Of a stretch of 12,932 nucleotides of DNA, positions 5,598 to 12,821 are shown in pieces. The notes beneath the pieces are model-generated. The model saw only the letters and a list, made by a program, of their open reading frames with translations, was not told the DNA's origin and did no database searches. This DNA comes from Candidatus Binatia bacterium (GTDB lineage: Bacteria; Desulfobacterota_B; Binatia; UBA9968). A program made the translations under genes and the position numbers. Every line of letters starts with the position of its first letter. Position 1 is the first letter of the stretch. The stretch is from positions 1 through 12,932 of the forward strand of contig JAICHC010000018.1 in the NCBI GenBank assembly GCA_025922795.1, given 5' to 3'.

Positions 5598-7892
5598 TTA
5601 AACTTTGGGACCTTGAAGCTTTTTCTGTTTCAGGGCACGCCATACTTTTTCCGGCGTGAGCGGGGCTTCCCGGATGCGCACGCCGACCGCGCTGTCGACG
5701 GCGTTTGCGATGTTAGCGGCCATCGAATTCAACGATGCTTCGCCGCCCCCTTTCGCGCCGTAGGGGCCGACACCGTCCTGATTCTGCACCAGATGCAATT
5801 CGATTTGCTTCGGTAGGTCGGAAAAGCGCGGCAGACGGTAATCGAGGATCGAGCCGTTGACTAGTTGCGAGCCTTCGTACACGAGCTCTTCAAAGAGTCC
5901 GATGCCCATCCCCATGGTCGCAGCGCCGAGGTCTTGACCTTCAGCGAGCGCCGGGTTGATCGCGAGACCCACATCGCCGACAGTCGCGAGTTTTTCCATG
6001 GTGATTTTTCCGGTTTCTTCATCCACGGAAATTTCACATCCGGTGGCGGCGGCTTCCCAAAAAACCGGCAGCTTGGCAAACCGGCCGGCTTTGCGAATGT
6101 AGGCGCGGCCGATGACTTCCCCGTCAGGGAGAGCGTAGAACTTGCTGATGACCTCCGACCAGTTTAACTGTGCCTCGCCGCAACGCACGCCGCCGCGAAC
6201 GACTTCGATCTGCTCGGCTTTGACTTTCAGCACGTCGGCCGCCATTACGGCCATTTGCTCGATCGCGTCGCGACTTGCGTCGAGGACCGCACTGCCCATC
6301 AATGTCGTCGTCCGACTCGCACCGGTGGAGCGGTCGTACGGCGTAATTGCGGTATCCGAGGAGACCACGCGAACTTTGTCGAACGGCACGCCCAACTCCT
6401 CGGCGGCAATCTGCGGCAAAACCGTATGGCTTCCCTGACCCAGTTCCGTGCTGCCGGTCAGGATCGTTACGGAGCCGTCGGCGTGGACGCGAATGGCGGT
6501 CGACGTAAGCGGATAAGCTCCGGCATCGCTGCCGGAGACGGCCACCGTTCGGCCATGCCCTTTCGGCAAAGGCTTGCCCCAGCCGATCGCCTTCGCGGCG
6601 GTGTCCAAATCTTCTTTGAGAGTGCCGTCGAACGGGCGCAGGCCGGGAAAAAATTCTTCGCCGGGCTTGGCAGCGTTCATCAAACGAAATTCATACGGAT
6701 CTTTGCCGATTTTCTTCGCCAGCTCGTCAATCTGCGATTCGCCCGGCAACGTCACCTGAGCGCAGCCAAAGCCGCGATAGGAGCTGGCTGGCACCGTATT
6801 CGTGTAATAGGAAGAATTCTCGATCAGCACGTTAGGGATCGCGTAGGGACCGACGCAGCGGTTGGTCGATTTTTCGACAACCAGCGGACTATTCTCGGCG
6901 TACGCGCCGGTATTCATCAGAATTTTTGCCTGGCGCGCGATGATGTTGCCGTTTTTATCGACCGCCGTGCGCATCCAAGTGTAGGCGTCGTCGCTGCGCG
7001 TCGTGAGCATCGCTTCTTCGACGGTGAGCTGCAGCTTCACCGGCCGCTTGGCTTTCCAAGCACAGGCGGCGACGAGCGGCTCGATCTTCGTATACGACTT
7101 GCTGCCGTAACCGCCGCCGACGAACGGCACGATCAAACGCACCGAGCTCACCGGCAAATTGAAGACCGACTTCAAATCGTGGCGCACCATGAAGGGATGC
7201 TGCGCCGAAGAGTAGATCGTCACGCCCTGGTCGTTGACCTCCGCGATGGCGACGTAGGGTTCCATCGCGTAGGCGTAGGTCATCGGGAAATAATATTCAC
7301 CCTCGATGACCGCCGCCGCTTCCTTGAAAGCTTTGTCAACATCGCCCCACTGGATTTTGTGGGTTTGGCAAATATTCGTCCCTTTGCCGGCAGTGACCTC
7401 GCCTTCGAAACCGCGCAGCGCGCCTGCTGCGAATTTCCTCTCGTGCAGGAGCGGCGCGTCCTTGGCCGCGGCTTCCTCCGGTGTAAACACGGCTTTCAGC
7501 TCTTCGTACTTGACCTCGATCAACTCCAACGCTTTGAAGGCGGTGCGCTCGTCCACCGCCACGACCGCCGCCACCGCTTCTCCGGCGTAGCGCACTTTAT
7601 CGATGGCGAGGAGCGGGTGATCTTTGACCGCGTGACCGTAATACGGATTGATCCCGTCGAGATCGTAGCCGGTGACGACGCAGTAGACTCCCGGATACGC
7701 TTCCGCGCGTGATTTGTCGATGGAAATGATACTGGCGTGAGCGTAGGGGCTGCGCAGAACTTTCGCGTAGGCCATGCCGATGAGCTTCAGATCGGCAACG
7801 TACTGAGCCTTGCCGGTGACTTTGACCCGCCCGTCGCGGCGCGGCAGCGAATGATTGACGACATGAAAATCGGTCTTTTTATCGGCGCTCAC
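5598..7892 (-). CDS. Xanthine dehydrogenase-family molybdopterin-binding (large) subunit
   Basis: The 764-residue catalytic subunit that binds the molybdenum cofactor and hydroxylates the substrate with water-derived oxygen. It has an a/b hammerhead domain at about 18-135, then two molybdopterin domains. Visible motifs are GGGYGSK (259-265), SYRGFGC (371-377) in the loop over the Mo site, ELGQGSHT with Gln486, and GAKGGGEA near the C-terminus with Glu718 as the base that activates the Mo-OH. The loop is SYRGFG, not the AYxCSFR of CO dehydrogenase, so CO is not the likely substrate; SYRGFG is closer to hydroxylases of aldehydes, purines, N-heterocycles or aryl-CoA esters. The start is GTG 7892, overlapping the TGA of the small-subunit gene by 4 bp (GTGA), a sign of translational coupling. 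Length fits the family. There is no signal peptide, so the site of action is cytoplasmic. Confidence 0.93.
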   Translation of the reverse strand: MSADKKTDFHVVNHSLPRRDGRVKVTGKAQYVADLKLIGMAYAKVLRSPYAHASIISIDKSRAEAYPGVYCVVTGYDLDGINPYYGHAVKDHPLLAIDKVRYAGEAVAAVVAVDERTAFKALELIEVKYEELKAVFTPEEAAAKDAPLLHERKFAAGALRGFEGEVTAGKGTNICQTHKIQWGDVDKAFKEAAAVIEGEYYFPMTYAYAMEPYVAIAEVNDQGVTIYSSAQHPFMVRHDLKSVFNLPVSSVRLIVPFVGGGYGSKSYTKIEPLVAACAWKAKRPVKLQLTVEEAMLTTRSDDAYTWMRTAVDKNGNIIARQAKILMNTGAYAENSPLVVEKSTNRCVGPYAIPNVLIENSSYYTNTVPASSYRGFGCAQVTLPGESQIDELAKKIGKDPYEFRLMNAAKPGEEFFPGLRPFDGTLKEDLDTAAKAIGWGKPLPKGHGRTVAVSGSDAGAYPLTSTAIRVHADGSVTILTGSTELGQGSHTVLPQIAAEELGVPFDKVRVVSSDTAITPYDRSTGASRTTTLMGSAVLDASRDAIEQMAVMAADVLKVKAEQIEVVRGGVRCGEAQLNWSEVISKFYALPDGEVIGRAYIRKAGRFAKLPVFWEAAATGCEISVDEETGKITMEKLATVGDVGLAINPALAEGQDLGAATMGMGIGLFEELVYEGSQLVNGSILDYRLPRFSDLPKQIELHLVQNQDGVGPYGAKGGGEASLNSMAANIANAVDSAVGVRIREAPLTPEKVWRALKQKKLQGPKV

Positions 7893-8368
7893 TTCTTCGA
7901 CTCCTTAGCCATTACCTCGGCGGCGCGCTGGATCGCCGCGACGATCGGCACATAACCGGTGCAGCGGCAGAGATTGCCGTCCATATAATGAATAATCTCA
8001 TCGCGCGTCGGCTTTGGATTCTCATCGAGCAATGCTTTGGCCGACATGATCATGCCCGGAGTGCAGTAGCCGCATTGAAAAGCAAACTCGTCAATGAAAG
8101 CCTGCTGCAGCGGGTGAAGCGTTCCGTCGGCTTTTTGCAGGCCCTCGATGGTCATGACACTTTTATCGCGCGCCTCGTAGGCCAAATACGTGCAAGCGCT
8201 CACGGGCGCGCCGTCGACCAACACTGTGCAGGCGCCGCACACCTGCACCTCGCACGAAACTTTGGTGCCGTTGAGATTCAAGGTATTGCGTAAAACCTCG
8301 GCGAGAGTGTCCGCAGGTTCACAGTCGATTTGCTGAACTTTGCCGTTCAGTTCAAATGAAAGTTTCAT
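7889..8368 (-). CDS. Molybdenum hydroxylase 2Fe-2S (small) subunit
   Basis: A 159-residue electron-transfer subunit with two 2Fe-2S clusters. The plant-ferredoxin-like cluster uses C39, C44, C47 and C59 (SCEVQVCGACTVLVDG then SAC). The second, in the four-helix domain, uses C99, C102, C134 and C136 (QCGYCTPGM and LCRCTGY). All eight Cys are present. Positions 38 and 42 are Ser and Gln where many family members have Gly (GC..G.CGAC), a small departure. ATG 8368 gives the usual MKLSFELNGK start; an in-frame TTG three codons upstream is less likely. No Shine-Dalgarno is seen. The 98-bp leader before it holds an inverted repeat array. The 3' end overlaps the large-subunit gene by 4 bp. Electrons pass from the Mo site through these clusters to FAD. 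Confidence 0.93.
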   Translation of the reverse strand: MKLSFELNGKVQQIDCEPADTLAEVLRNTLNLNGTKVSCEVQVCGACTVLVDGAPVSACTYLAYEARDKSVMTIEGLQKADGTLHPLQQAFIDEFAFQCGYCTPGMIMSAKALLDENPKPTRDEIIHYMDGNLCRCTGYVPIVAAIQRAAEVMAKESKK

Positions 8369-8390
8369 GGGTAACAATCATTGGCTTATT

Positions 8391-8459
8391 GGAGTGCCGG
8401 AGTATTGGGTGTTGGAAACTTCGCATTACTCCGAAACTCCCTCAGTACTCCATCACTCC
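8391..8459. repeat. Inverted array of GGAGT/ACTCC units between operon genes
   Basis: GGAGT occurs at 8391 and 8399; ACTCC at 8428, 8436, 8447 and 8455, mostly 8 bp apart. The outer arms 8391-8410 and 8440-8459 pair at 15 of 20 positions, so the RNA could fold into an imperfect hairpin with a 29-base centre. It lies between the stop of the second LLM gene and the start of the 2Fe-2S gene. It may set RNA stability or lower downstream expression, or be an intergenic repeat family. Confidence 0.55.
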
Positions 8460-8466
8460 ATCTTCT

Positions 8467-9489
8467 TTAATTGTATTTCGGCAGAATATTTTCCGCCCAG
8501 AGCTCCATCTGTCGGTTCAGGCTATCCATGGTCGGATAGATGACCTTGAGCTCGAAGTGCTGCACGCCGTTTTCGATGAATTCATCGACCCGCCGGCGCA
8601 CGTCGTCCACCGAGCCGAAGATGTGACGGTCGAGGGCGAACTGCATGCTGTCGATATCGCGCTCGTAACTCTCGCTGCTCGTCTTCAGAGTCGGCATCGC
8701 CAGATTCAAGCCTTCCTCGCGGCTCTTCGCGATGGTCGCAAGCTTCTCCACCGCAATGGTGATCTTCGAGGGATCCCGGCCTTTTTCTCGCGCGGCTTGC
8801 GCCAAGATATCGCAGCCGACTTTCATCTCTTTGGGCGAGAGCCATCCGGGAATCCAGCCTTCGCCGTATTTGCCCGCGCGCTTGGCGGCAAGCTTCATCC
8901 AGCCGCCGACCCAAACCGGCGGATGCGGTTTCTGGAATGGCTTGGGATAAACTTCGGCATTTTTGAACTCGATAAAGTCGCCTTTGTAAGATGCGAGAGG
9001 CTGCGTCCAGATCGCCTTCATCGCCTCTATGTATTCGTCGGTCCGATCGCCGCGCCGGTCATAGGGAATGCCGAAAACGCCGAACTCGTCGGATTCGCGC
9101 GTCGCTTTGGAACCGAGGCCGACCCCGACGAGCAAGCGACCTCGAGCGAGATGATCCAAGGTCGAGTACTGTTTCGCGGCATAAATCGGATTGCGGCAAG
9201 GCATGACCAAACAGGCGACGCCGAGGACGATCTTTTTGGTCTCCGCGGCGAGATAGGACAACATCGTCGTCGCTTCGAAGAAGTTTGCCTCCTGCGAATC
9301 GGTGATAGCTTCGAAGGCACCCGAGGAAATGTGATGGCGATGCATCTCGGTGCTCCAGACTACATGGTCGTGCACCCAGATCGCGTCGAAGCCCATTTCC
9401 TCGGCCGATTTGGTGGCGGCGACGATGTTTTCGATGCTCGAGAGCGGCCCGGAATTTGGCACCCTCACGCCGAACGAAATCTTCTTCAT
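8467..9489 (-). CDS. LLM class flavin-dependent oxidoreductase (luciferase-like), copy 1
   Basis: A 340-residue TIM-barrel protein of the bacterial luciferase-like family, which uses FMN or F420 for oxygenation or hydride transfer. Seen motifs: EMGFDAIWVHDH (31-42), RNPIYAAKQ (99-107), TLDHLARGRLLVGVGLG (110-126), HPPVWVGGW (189-197) and GEGWIPGW. ATG 9489 is chosen because AGGAG lies 5 bases before it and because MKKISFG begins the first barrel strand; the frame stays open upstream into the hydrolase gene, but those residues are not family-like. The stop of the hydrolase is 8 bp upstream, so the two are probably translationally coupled. FMN versus F420 cannot be told from sequence. It is only distantly like the other LLM protein in the operon, so they probably take different steps. 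Confidence 0.9.
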   Translation of the reverse strand: MKKISFGVRVPNSGPLSSIENIVAATKSAEEMGFDAIWVHDHVVWSTEMHRHHISSGAFEAITDSQEANFFEATTMLSYLAAETKKIVLGVACLVMPCRNPIYAAKQYSTLDHLARGRLLVGVGLGSKATRESDEFGVFGIPYDRRGDRTDEYIEAMKAIWTQPLASYKGDFIEFKNAEVYPKPFQKPHPPVWVGGWMKLAAKRAGKYGEGWIPGWLSPKEMKVGCDILAQAAREKGRDPSKITIAVEKLATIAKSREEGLNLAMPTLKTSSESYERDIDSMQFALDRHIFGSVDDVRRRVDEFIENGVQHFELKVIYPTMDSLNRQMELWAENILPKYN

Positions 9490-9497
9490 GAAAGCTC

Positions 9498-10418
9498 CTA
9501 TTTCTTTTCGGTAACTTCGACCTTGTGGTATTTGAGATGGCGGTCGTACCAATCCACCACGTTGGACGCAACATCATCAAAATAGTCGTTATAAATGCCG
9601 TAGTGCGTGGTTTTTTTGTACAAGACCAGCTTTTTAGGCTCACCCGCTTTTGCGTATAGATCGAATGACTGCTGCTCCGGCGTAACGGCGTCGCCTTCGA
9701 CGGCGATAAAAAGCGCGCCACGCGGCGAGATTTTTTGGACAACATCGATAGGGCTATATTCTAGAATCGCTTCGGCACAAGCGAGCGGCATGGCATCGGG
9801 AATCTTATCGGCAACGTCTTTTTTGATCGTTGTCGTTTGCCGCTCCGGAGTTTGCACCATGATGCCGCCGTCGCGCGCGCTGACAATGGCGCCCGAGCCG
9901 GTTAAGGCCCGTTTCTTCCGATCTTCCTCGATACTCTTGAGATAATCGACCCATTCGTACTCGCGTCGCATCGAGTGTAACCACTCCCTGCCGCTGCTGA
10001 CACCGAGGTAACTGACACAGCACTTCACGCGTGAATCGATGGCGGCAACGTAGACGGCGTTGCCGCCGCCGGTGCCGCCGGAGCCGTAAGTAGCAATGCG
10101 GTCAGGATCGATCTCCGCGCGCGTCTGCATATAACTGATAGCGCCGCGAATGTCCGCGGCCTGCCATTGCGGCATGACCCAGCCGCGCTCGGTGCCTTCG
10201 CTGTCACCCCAACCGCGGTAATCGAAACAGAGACAAGCGTAGCCGGCGGCGCAAAGTTTTTCGAACATCATGATGTAGTGCTTGGCGTCCTTGAGGCCGA
10301 GAAAACCCGGCCCCTGAACGATACCGGCGTAAGGCTTGTTTTGTTCCGAGTCCGGCAAATAAAGCACCCCGGCTAGCTTGATGCCTTCGCTATAAAAATT
10401 TACTTTTTCCGTACGCAT
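9498..10418 (-). CDS. Alpha/beta hydrolase-fold protein with atypical nucleophile elbow
   Basis: A 306-residue protein of the alpha/beta hydrolase fold, close in style to dienelactone-hydrolase/X-Pro dipeptidyl peptidase-like members. Seen: oxyanion segment VQGPGFLG (34-41), CFDYRGWGDSEG (64-75), the strand RIATYG leading into the elbow SGGTGGGNA, late acid Asp243 (VEGDAVTP) and His272 (THYGIY). The elbow normally reads G-x-S-x-G; here counting from G112 the nucleophile position is G114, and the only nearby Ser is S113, one residue early. It may use S113 with a shifted loop or may not hydrolyse esters by the usual route. ATG 10418 has GGAG 5 bases upstream. It lies between two LLM oxidoreductases, 8 bp from the next one, which suggests a ring-cleavage or ester/lactone step. 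An insert at about 140-205 would form a lid. Confidence 0.85.
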   Translation of the reverse strand: MRTEKVNFYSEGIKLAGVLYLPDSEQNKPYAGIVQGPGFLGLKDAKHYIMMFEKLCAAGYACLCFDYRGWGDSEGTERGWVMPQWQAADIRGAISYMQTRAEIDPDRIATYGSGGTGGGNAVYVAAIDSRVKCCVSYLGVSSGREWLHSMRREYEWVDYLKSIEEDRKKRALTGSGAIVSARDGGIMVQTPERQTTTIKKDVADKIPDAMPLACAEAILEYSPIDVVQKISPRGALFIAVEGDAVTPEQQSFDLYAKAGEPKKLVLYKKTTHYGIYNDYFDDVASNVVDWYDRHLKYHKVEVTEKK

Positions 10419-10439
10419 GTCGACTCCAAAATTTATGGG

Positions 10440-10523
10440 GTCAAGTCGTCAAACAGTTCAAATCGTCTCTAATTCCGATCTGCAGAACATTTGAACGACT
10501 TGAACGTATGGAACGATTTGAAC
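10440..10523. repeat. Inverted array of GTTCAA/TTGAAC units between operon genes
   Basis: The right arm has GAAC at 10485, 10493, 10502, 10511 and 10520 (steps 8, 9, 9, 9). The left arm has GTCAA at 10440 and 10448 and GTTCAA at 10456 (step 8). Perfect pairs include GTTCAAATCGT (10456-10466) with 10513-10523, and TCAAGTCGT (10441-10449) with 10495-10503. These two pairings interleave, so they could form alternatives or a pseudoknot. It fills most of the spacer between the first LLM gene and the hydrolase gene. Confidence 0.6.
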
Positions 10524-10528
10524 GAGCT

Positions 10529-11524
10529 CTACGCTCTTACGGCCGGCAGAACTTCTTGGCCCAACAAGTCGATCTGCTGGTACCAATCGGCGTAGCGGAA
10601 GCGCAGATCGAAAACGATATGATTGAGTCCGGCGTCTTCGTACCGCTTGGTGTCGCGGGCAATGTCCGCCGGAGTTCCGGCCATGAGCAGCCCTTCAATG
10701 TCCTCGACCGTGGAGAAGGTGCCGGATTTCGGTTTCACCCAAGTTTTCTTGCTCGGGGAGTTGCCTTCGTTGATCAAACCCTTGGTGTTCACTTTGCCGA
10801 GCGCGACATCGCGATTTTTATCGATGCTGGTGATCGGAATCGCACCGGTGGTCACCATCGGCCTTCCCGCCAGCTTGCATTGTTCCTCGAGGTACTTGAC
10901 CATCTTATTAAAAGTCGCGGTGGGAATCCGTCCGGGCATCCAGCCGTCGCAATAATCCGCCGCACGGCGAACGGATGCCGGCGTGCCGCCGCCGTACCAG
11001 ATCGGAATCGGCTTCTTCGGCGTCGGCTTGAGCTCGACGTCCTTGAAATCGTAATAATCATCCTTGTAGGTGATTTTTTCGCCGGTCCAGAAGCGGCGGC
11101 AGAGTTGGGCATTGATTTTCGCCATGTTGGCGCGATCCTGCAAAGTGACCTTTTTGTAGCCGGCTGCTTCGAATTCATGGGGAAAAGTACCGAGGCCCAG
11201 ACCCATGATGAGGTTCTCACACATGGTGCTCAGGCCGGCCATGGACTGCGCCAAATGAATGGGGTGGCGATGGGAGATCACCGTGCCGGTGCCGAGTATC
11301 AATTTCTTGCACACAGACGAGATTGCCGCCAGGATCAGCAACCCTTCGATGTGAGTATTATCTTCGCCTTCCATGCCGTGCGGTTCGAAAACCAGGTGGT
11401 CTCTGACCCAAACCGAATCGAAACCATAGGCCTCGGCCTTTTTCGCTCCCTCAATGCAAAGTTCCGTGGAGCCATACTCGCAAAAATGGGGCAGCAGTAA
11501 TCCGAATTTCAACTTCGTCGCCAT
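10529..11524 (-). CDS. LLM class flavin-dependent oxidoreductase (luciferase-like), copy 2
   Basis: A 331-residue luciferase-like TIM-barrel oxidoreductase and first gene of the operon. Seen: MATKLKFGLLLP first strand, AYGFDSVWVRDH (32-43), KLILGTGTVISHRHPIHLAQ (74-93), LIMGLGLGTFPHEFEAAG (105-122), then PIPIWYGGGT and DGWMPGR. The pattern HRHPIHLAQ with LGLG(TF) resembles F420-dependent and FMN monooxygenase members; the cofactor is not decided. ATG 11524 has AAGGAG 8 bases upstream. It is well diverged from copy 1, with Leu/Ile and loop differences throughout, so it is unlikely to be a recent duplicate. It starts opposite the bicupin gene from a 195-bp divergent region. FMN-dependent members take reduced flavin from a separate reductase; none is encoded here, so one would have to come from elsewhere. 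Confidence 0.9.
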   Translation of the reverse strand: MATKLKFGLLLPHFCEYGSTELCIEGAKKAEAYGFDSVWVRDHLVFEPHGMEGEDNTHIEGLLILAAISSVCKKLILGTGTVISHRHPIHLAQSMAGLSTMCENLIMGLGLGTFPHEFEAAGYKKVTLQDRANMAKINAQLCRRFWTGEKITYKDDYYDFKDVELKPTPKKPIPIWYGGGTPASVRRAADYCDGWMPGRIPTATFNKMVKYLEEQCKLAGRPMVTTGAIPITSIDKNRDVALGKVNTKGLINEGNSPSKKTWVKPKSGTFSTVEDIEGLLMAGTPADIARDTKRYEDAGLNHIVFDLRFRYADWYQQIDLLGQEVLPAVRA

Positions 11525-11567
11525 CTCTTTGTCTCCTTCAGATTTGTGTCATTTGTTTTAGAAAAAA

Positions 11568-11597
11568 TTCTTATCACATTTTTCTCGCCAATGTCCA
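11568..11597 (-). promoter_or_regulatory. Candidate promoter of the catabolic operon
   Basis: On the - strand, TGGACA (11592-11597) and TAAGAA (11568-11573) are 18 bp apart and lie 44 bases before the first LLM gene. Five of six bases match the -35 consensus; the -10 is weak. Proposed only because it is the best pair in the leader. Confidence 0.3.
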
Positions 11598-11648
11598 CGA
11601 GCGTGAGCCGGATGATTTCGCGCCGAATTCTTGGATGATTGAGTCCGG

Positions 11649-11678
11649 TTGACAGGTATTCCGATAAGGCAGTAATAA
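11649..11678 (+). promoter_or_regulatory. Sigma70-like promoter of the bicupin gene
   Basis: A perfect -35 TTGACA (11649-11654) and a -10-like TAATAA (11673-11678) are 18 bp apart, 41 bases before the bicupin ATG. The spacer and -10 are covered by a perfect tandem repeat, so repression or activation at this site is plausible. Confidence 0.55.
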
Positions 11679-11684
11679 GGCAGT
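11664..11684 (+). repeat. Tandem ATAAGGCAGT repeat over the -10 of the bicupin promoter
   Basis: ATAAGGCAGT occurs twice, at 11664-11673 and 11675-11684, separated by a single A. The 11-bp step is about one DNA turn, so a protein could bind both copies on the same face. It covers the -10 and the start-site region, as expected of an operator. Confidence 0.5.
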
Positions 11685-11719
11685 GCGCCCCTTTTAGCGA
11701 GTTGCAGGAGGTACCCGCC

Positions 11720-12775
11720 ATGGGCGGACCCGTCAAAGAGTTCGAAGTTCATCCTTACGTCCAATTCATGTTGGACAAGTACAGTCCGTATAAAAAATGG
11801 ATCGACTCCGAAGGCGTGCCAATCATCGGCGGCGCCTTTGTAAAAGATGTGCGCACGGAAAAGCTCGGCTACTGGAAGCGTAAAGATTGCTTCGGGGCCA
11901 TCTGCACATTTTCCGATCAGATGGTTGCCGACGCCTATATCGCCGAAATCGCGCCGGGCAAGAGCATGAAGCCGCAGCGGCAGCTCTATGAAGAAATCAT
12001 CACCGTTGCGGCCGGCCGAGGCGCGACCAGCGTGTGGTATGAAGGCACGGCGAAGCGGGTCTTTGAATGGGAAAGAGGCAGCACGTTCGCGATTCCGCTC
12101 AACGCCTGGCACCAGCATCACAACGCAAGTGGCTCCGAGCCATGCCGCTATTTTGCTTTAACCAGCCAGCCTGTAGCCTTTGAGCTCTTCCGCGACCCCG
12201 AATTTATCTATAACACCCATTACATGTTCAAAGACCGGTTCGATCCGGGGGATCCCGAGTTCTTCGCGAAAGAAGGCCAGTATTTTACGGAATACTATGG
12301 CGGCATTCTTCATTCCAACTTCATTCCGGATATTCGCAAGATCAATCTCGTGCCGCGCGAAAAGCGCGGCAAAGGTACGCGCAACATGTATATCCACATG
12401 TCCGGCAGTGCCATGCTTGCCCATGTGTCGCAGTTTCCCGTAGGGCGATACAAGAAGGCGCACCGTCACGGCCCTGGCGCCCATGTATTCCTGCTCGACT
12501 CGACGGGTTATACGCTGATGTGGAATGAAGGAGAGAAACCGGCAAGATACGATTGGCATGAAGGCACGTGCATCTCGCCGCCGGCGGGCACGTGGCATCA
12601 GCACTACAATACCGGAGCGCAGCCCTGCAAATTCGTCGCGCTCCATGCCAATACGGCGGTGCAGAAAGAGGAGAAAGGCATTGAACAAATCGAATTCGAG
12701 GACGAAGACGATACAATGCGCAAAATGTACGCCGAAGAATGCGCGAAAAATGATGTCCAGGTCGACATGGGTTAG
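11720..12775 (+). CDS. Double-cupin (bicupin) protein
   Basis: A 351-residue cytoplasmic protein with two cupin barrels. ATG 11720 is supported by AGGAGG 8 bases upstream; a longer frame to 11639 lacks support and includes the promoter. Cupin 1 fits the motif G(X)5HXH(X)3E(X)6G exactly in spacing (G80 to G99), but both His are Gln (Q86, Q88); Glu92 and the His of the second motif (H131, IPLNAWHQHHN) remain. Cupin 2 has HRH (H248, H250), His255 in the Glu position, and H293 (PPAGTWHQHYN), so it probably holds a metal. Relatives of this layout are often labelled only 'cupin', or by a name about an ethanolamine ammonia-lyase activator that I consider weak. A dioxygenase, isomerase or binding role is possible. 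The secreted-protein gene 46 bp downstream suggests a shared transcript. Confidence 0.8.
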   Translation: MGGPVKEFEVHPYVQFMLDKYSPYKKWIDSEGVPIIGGAFVKDVRTEKLGYWKRKDCFGAICTFSDQMVADAYIAEIAPGKSMKPQRQLYEEIITVAAGRGATSVWYEGTAKRVFEWERGSTFAIPLNAWHQHHNASGSEPCRYFALTSQPVAFELFRDPEFIYNTHYMFKDRFDPGDPEFFAKEGQYFTEYYGGILHSNFIPDIRKINLVPREKRGKGTRNMYIHMSGSAMLAHVSQFPVGRYKKAHRHGPGAHVFLLDSTGYTLMWNEGEKPARYDWHEGTCISPPAGTWHQHYNTGAQPCKFVALHANTAVQKEEKGIEQIEFEDEDDTMRKMYAEECAKNDVQVDMG

Positions 12776-12821
12776 GTGTCTCAGGAAAAACATTGCAGGT
12801 GAGGCAGGAATCGGAGGTCCA

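Noticed and set aside
6255..7712. Long + strand open frame (485 codons) opposite the Mo large subunit
   Set aside because: It is the antisense shadow of a gene with strong family motifs; its composition is rich in Arg, His and Asp as expected of a GC-biased shadow, and no domain is seen.
4688..8368. Carbon monoxide dehydrogenase (coxSLM)
   Set aside because: The active-site loop is SYRGFGC and the gene order differs; only the superfamily is supported.
8356..9585. Long + strand open frame opposite LLM copy 1
   Set aside because: Antisense shadow; no domain, no ribosome site, and it crosses the intergenic repeat.
10440..10523. CRISPR array
   Set aside because: Units are only 4-6 bp with 8-9 bp steps and inverted halves; there are no 20-40 bp repeats with spacers and no cas genes.
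10508..11500. Long + strand open frame opposite LLM copy 2
   Set aside because: Antisense shadow of a clear flavoenzyme gene; its start lies in the GAAC repeat array.
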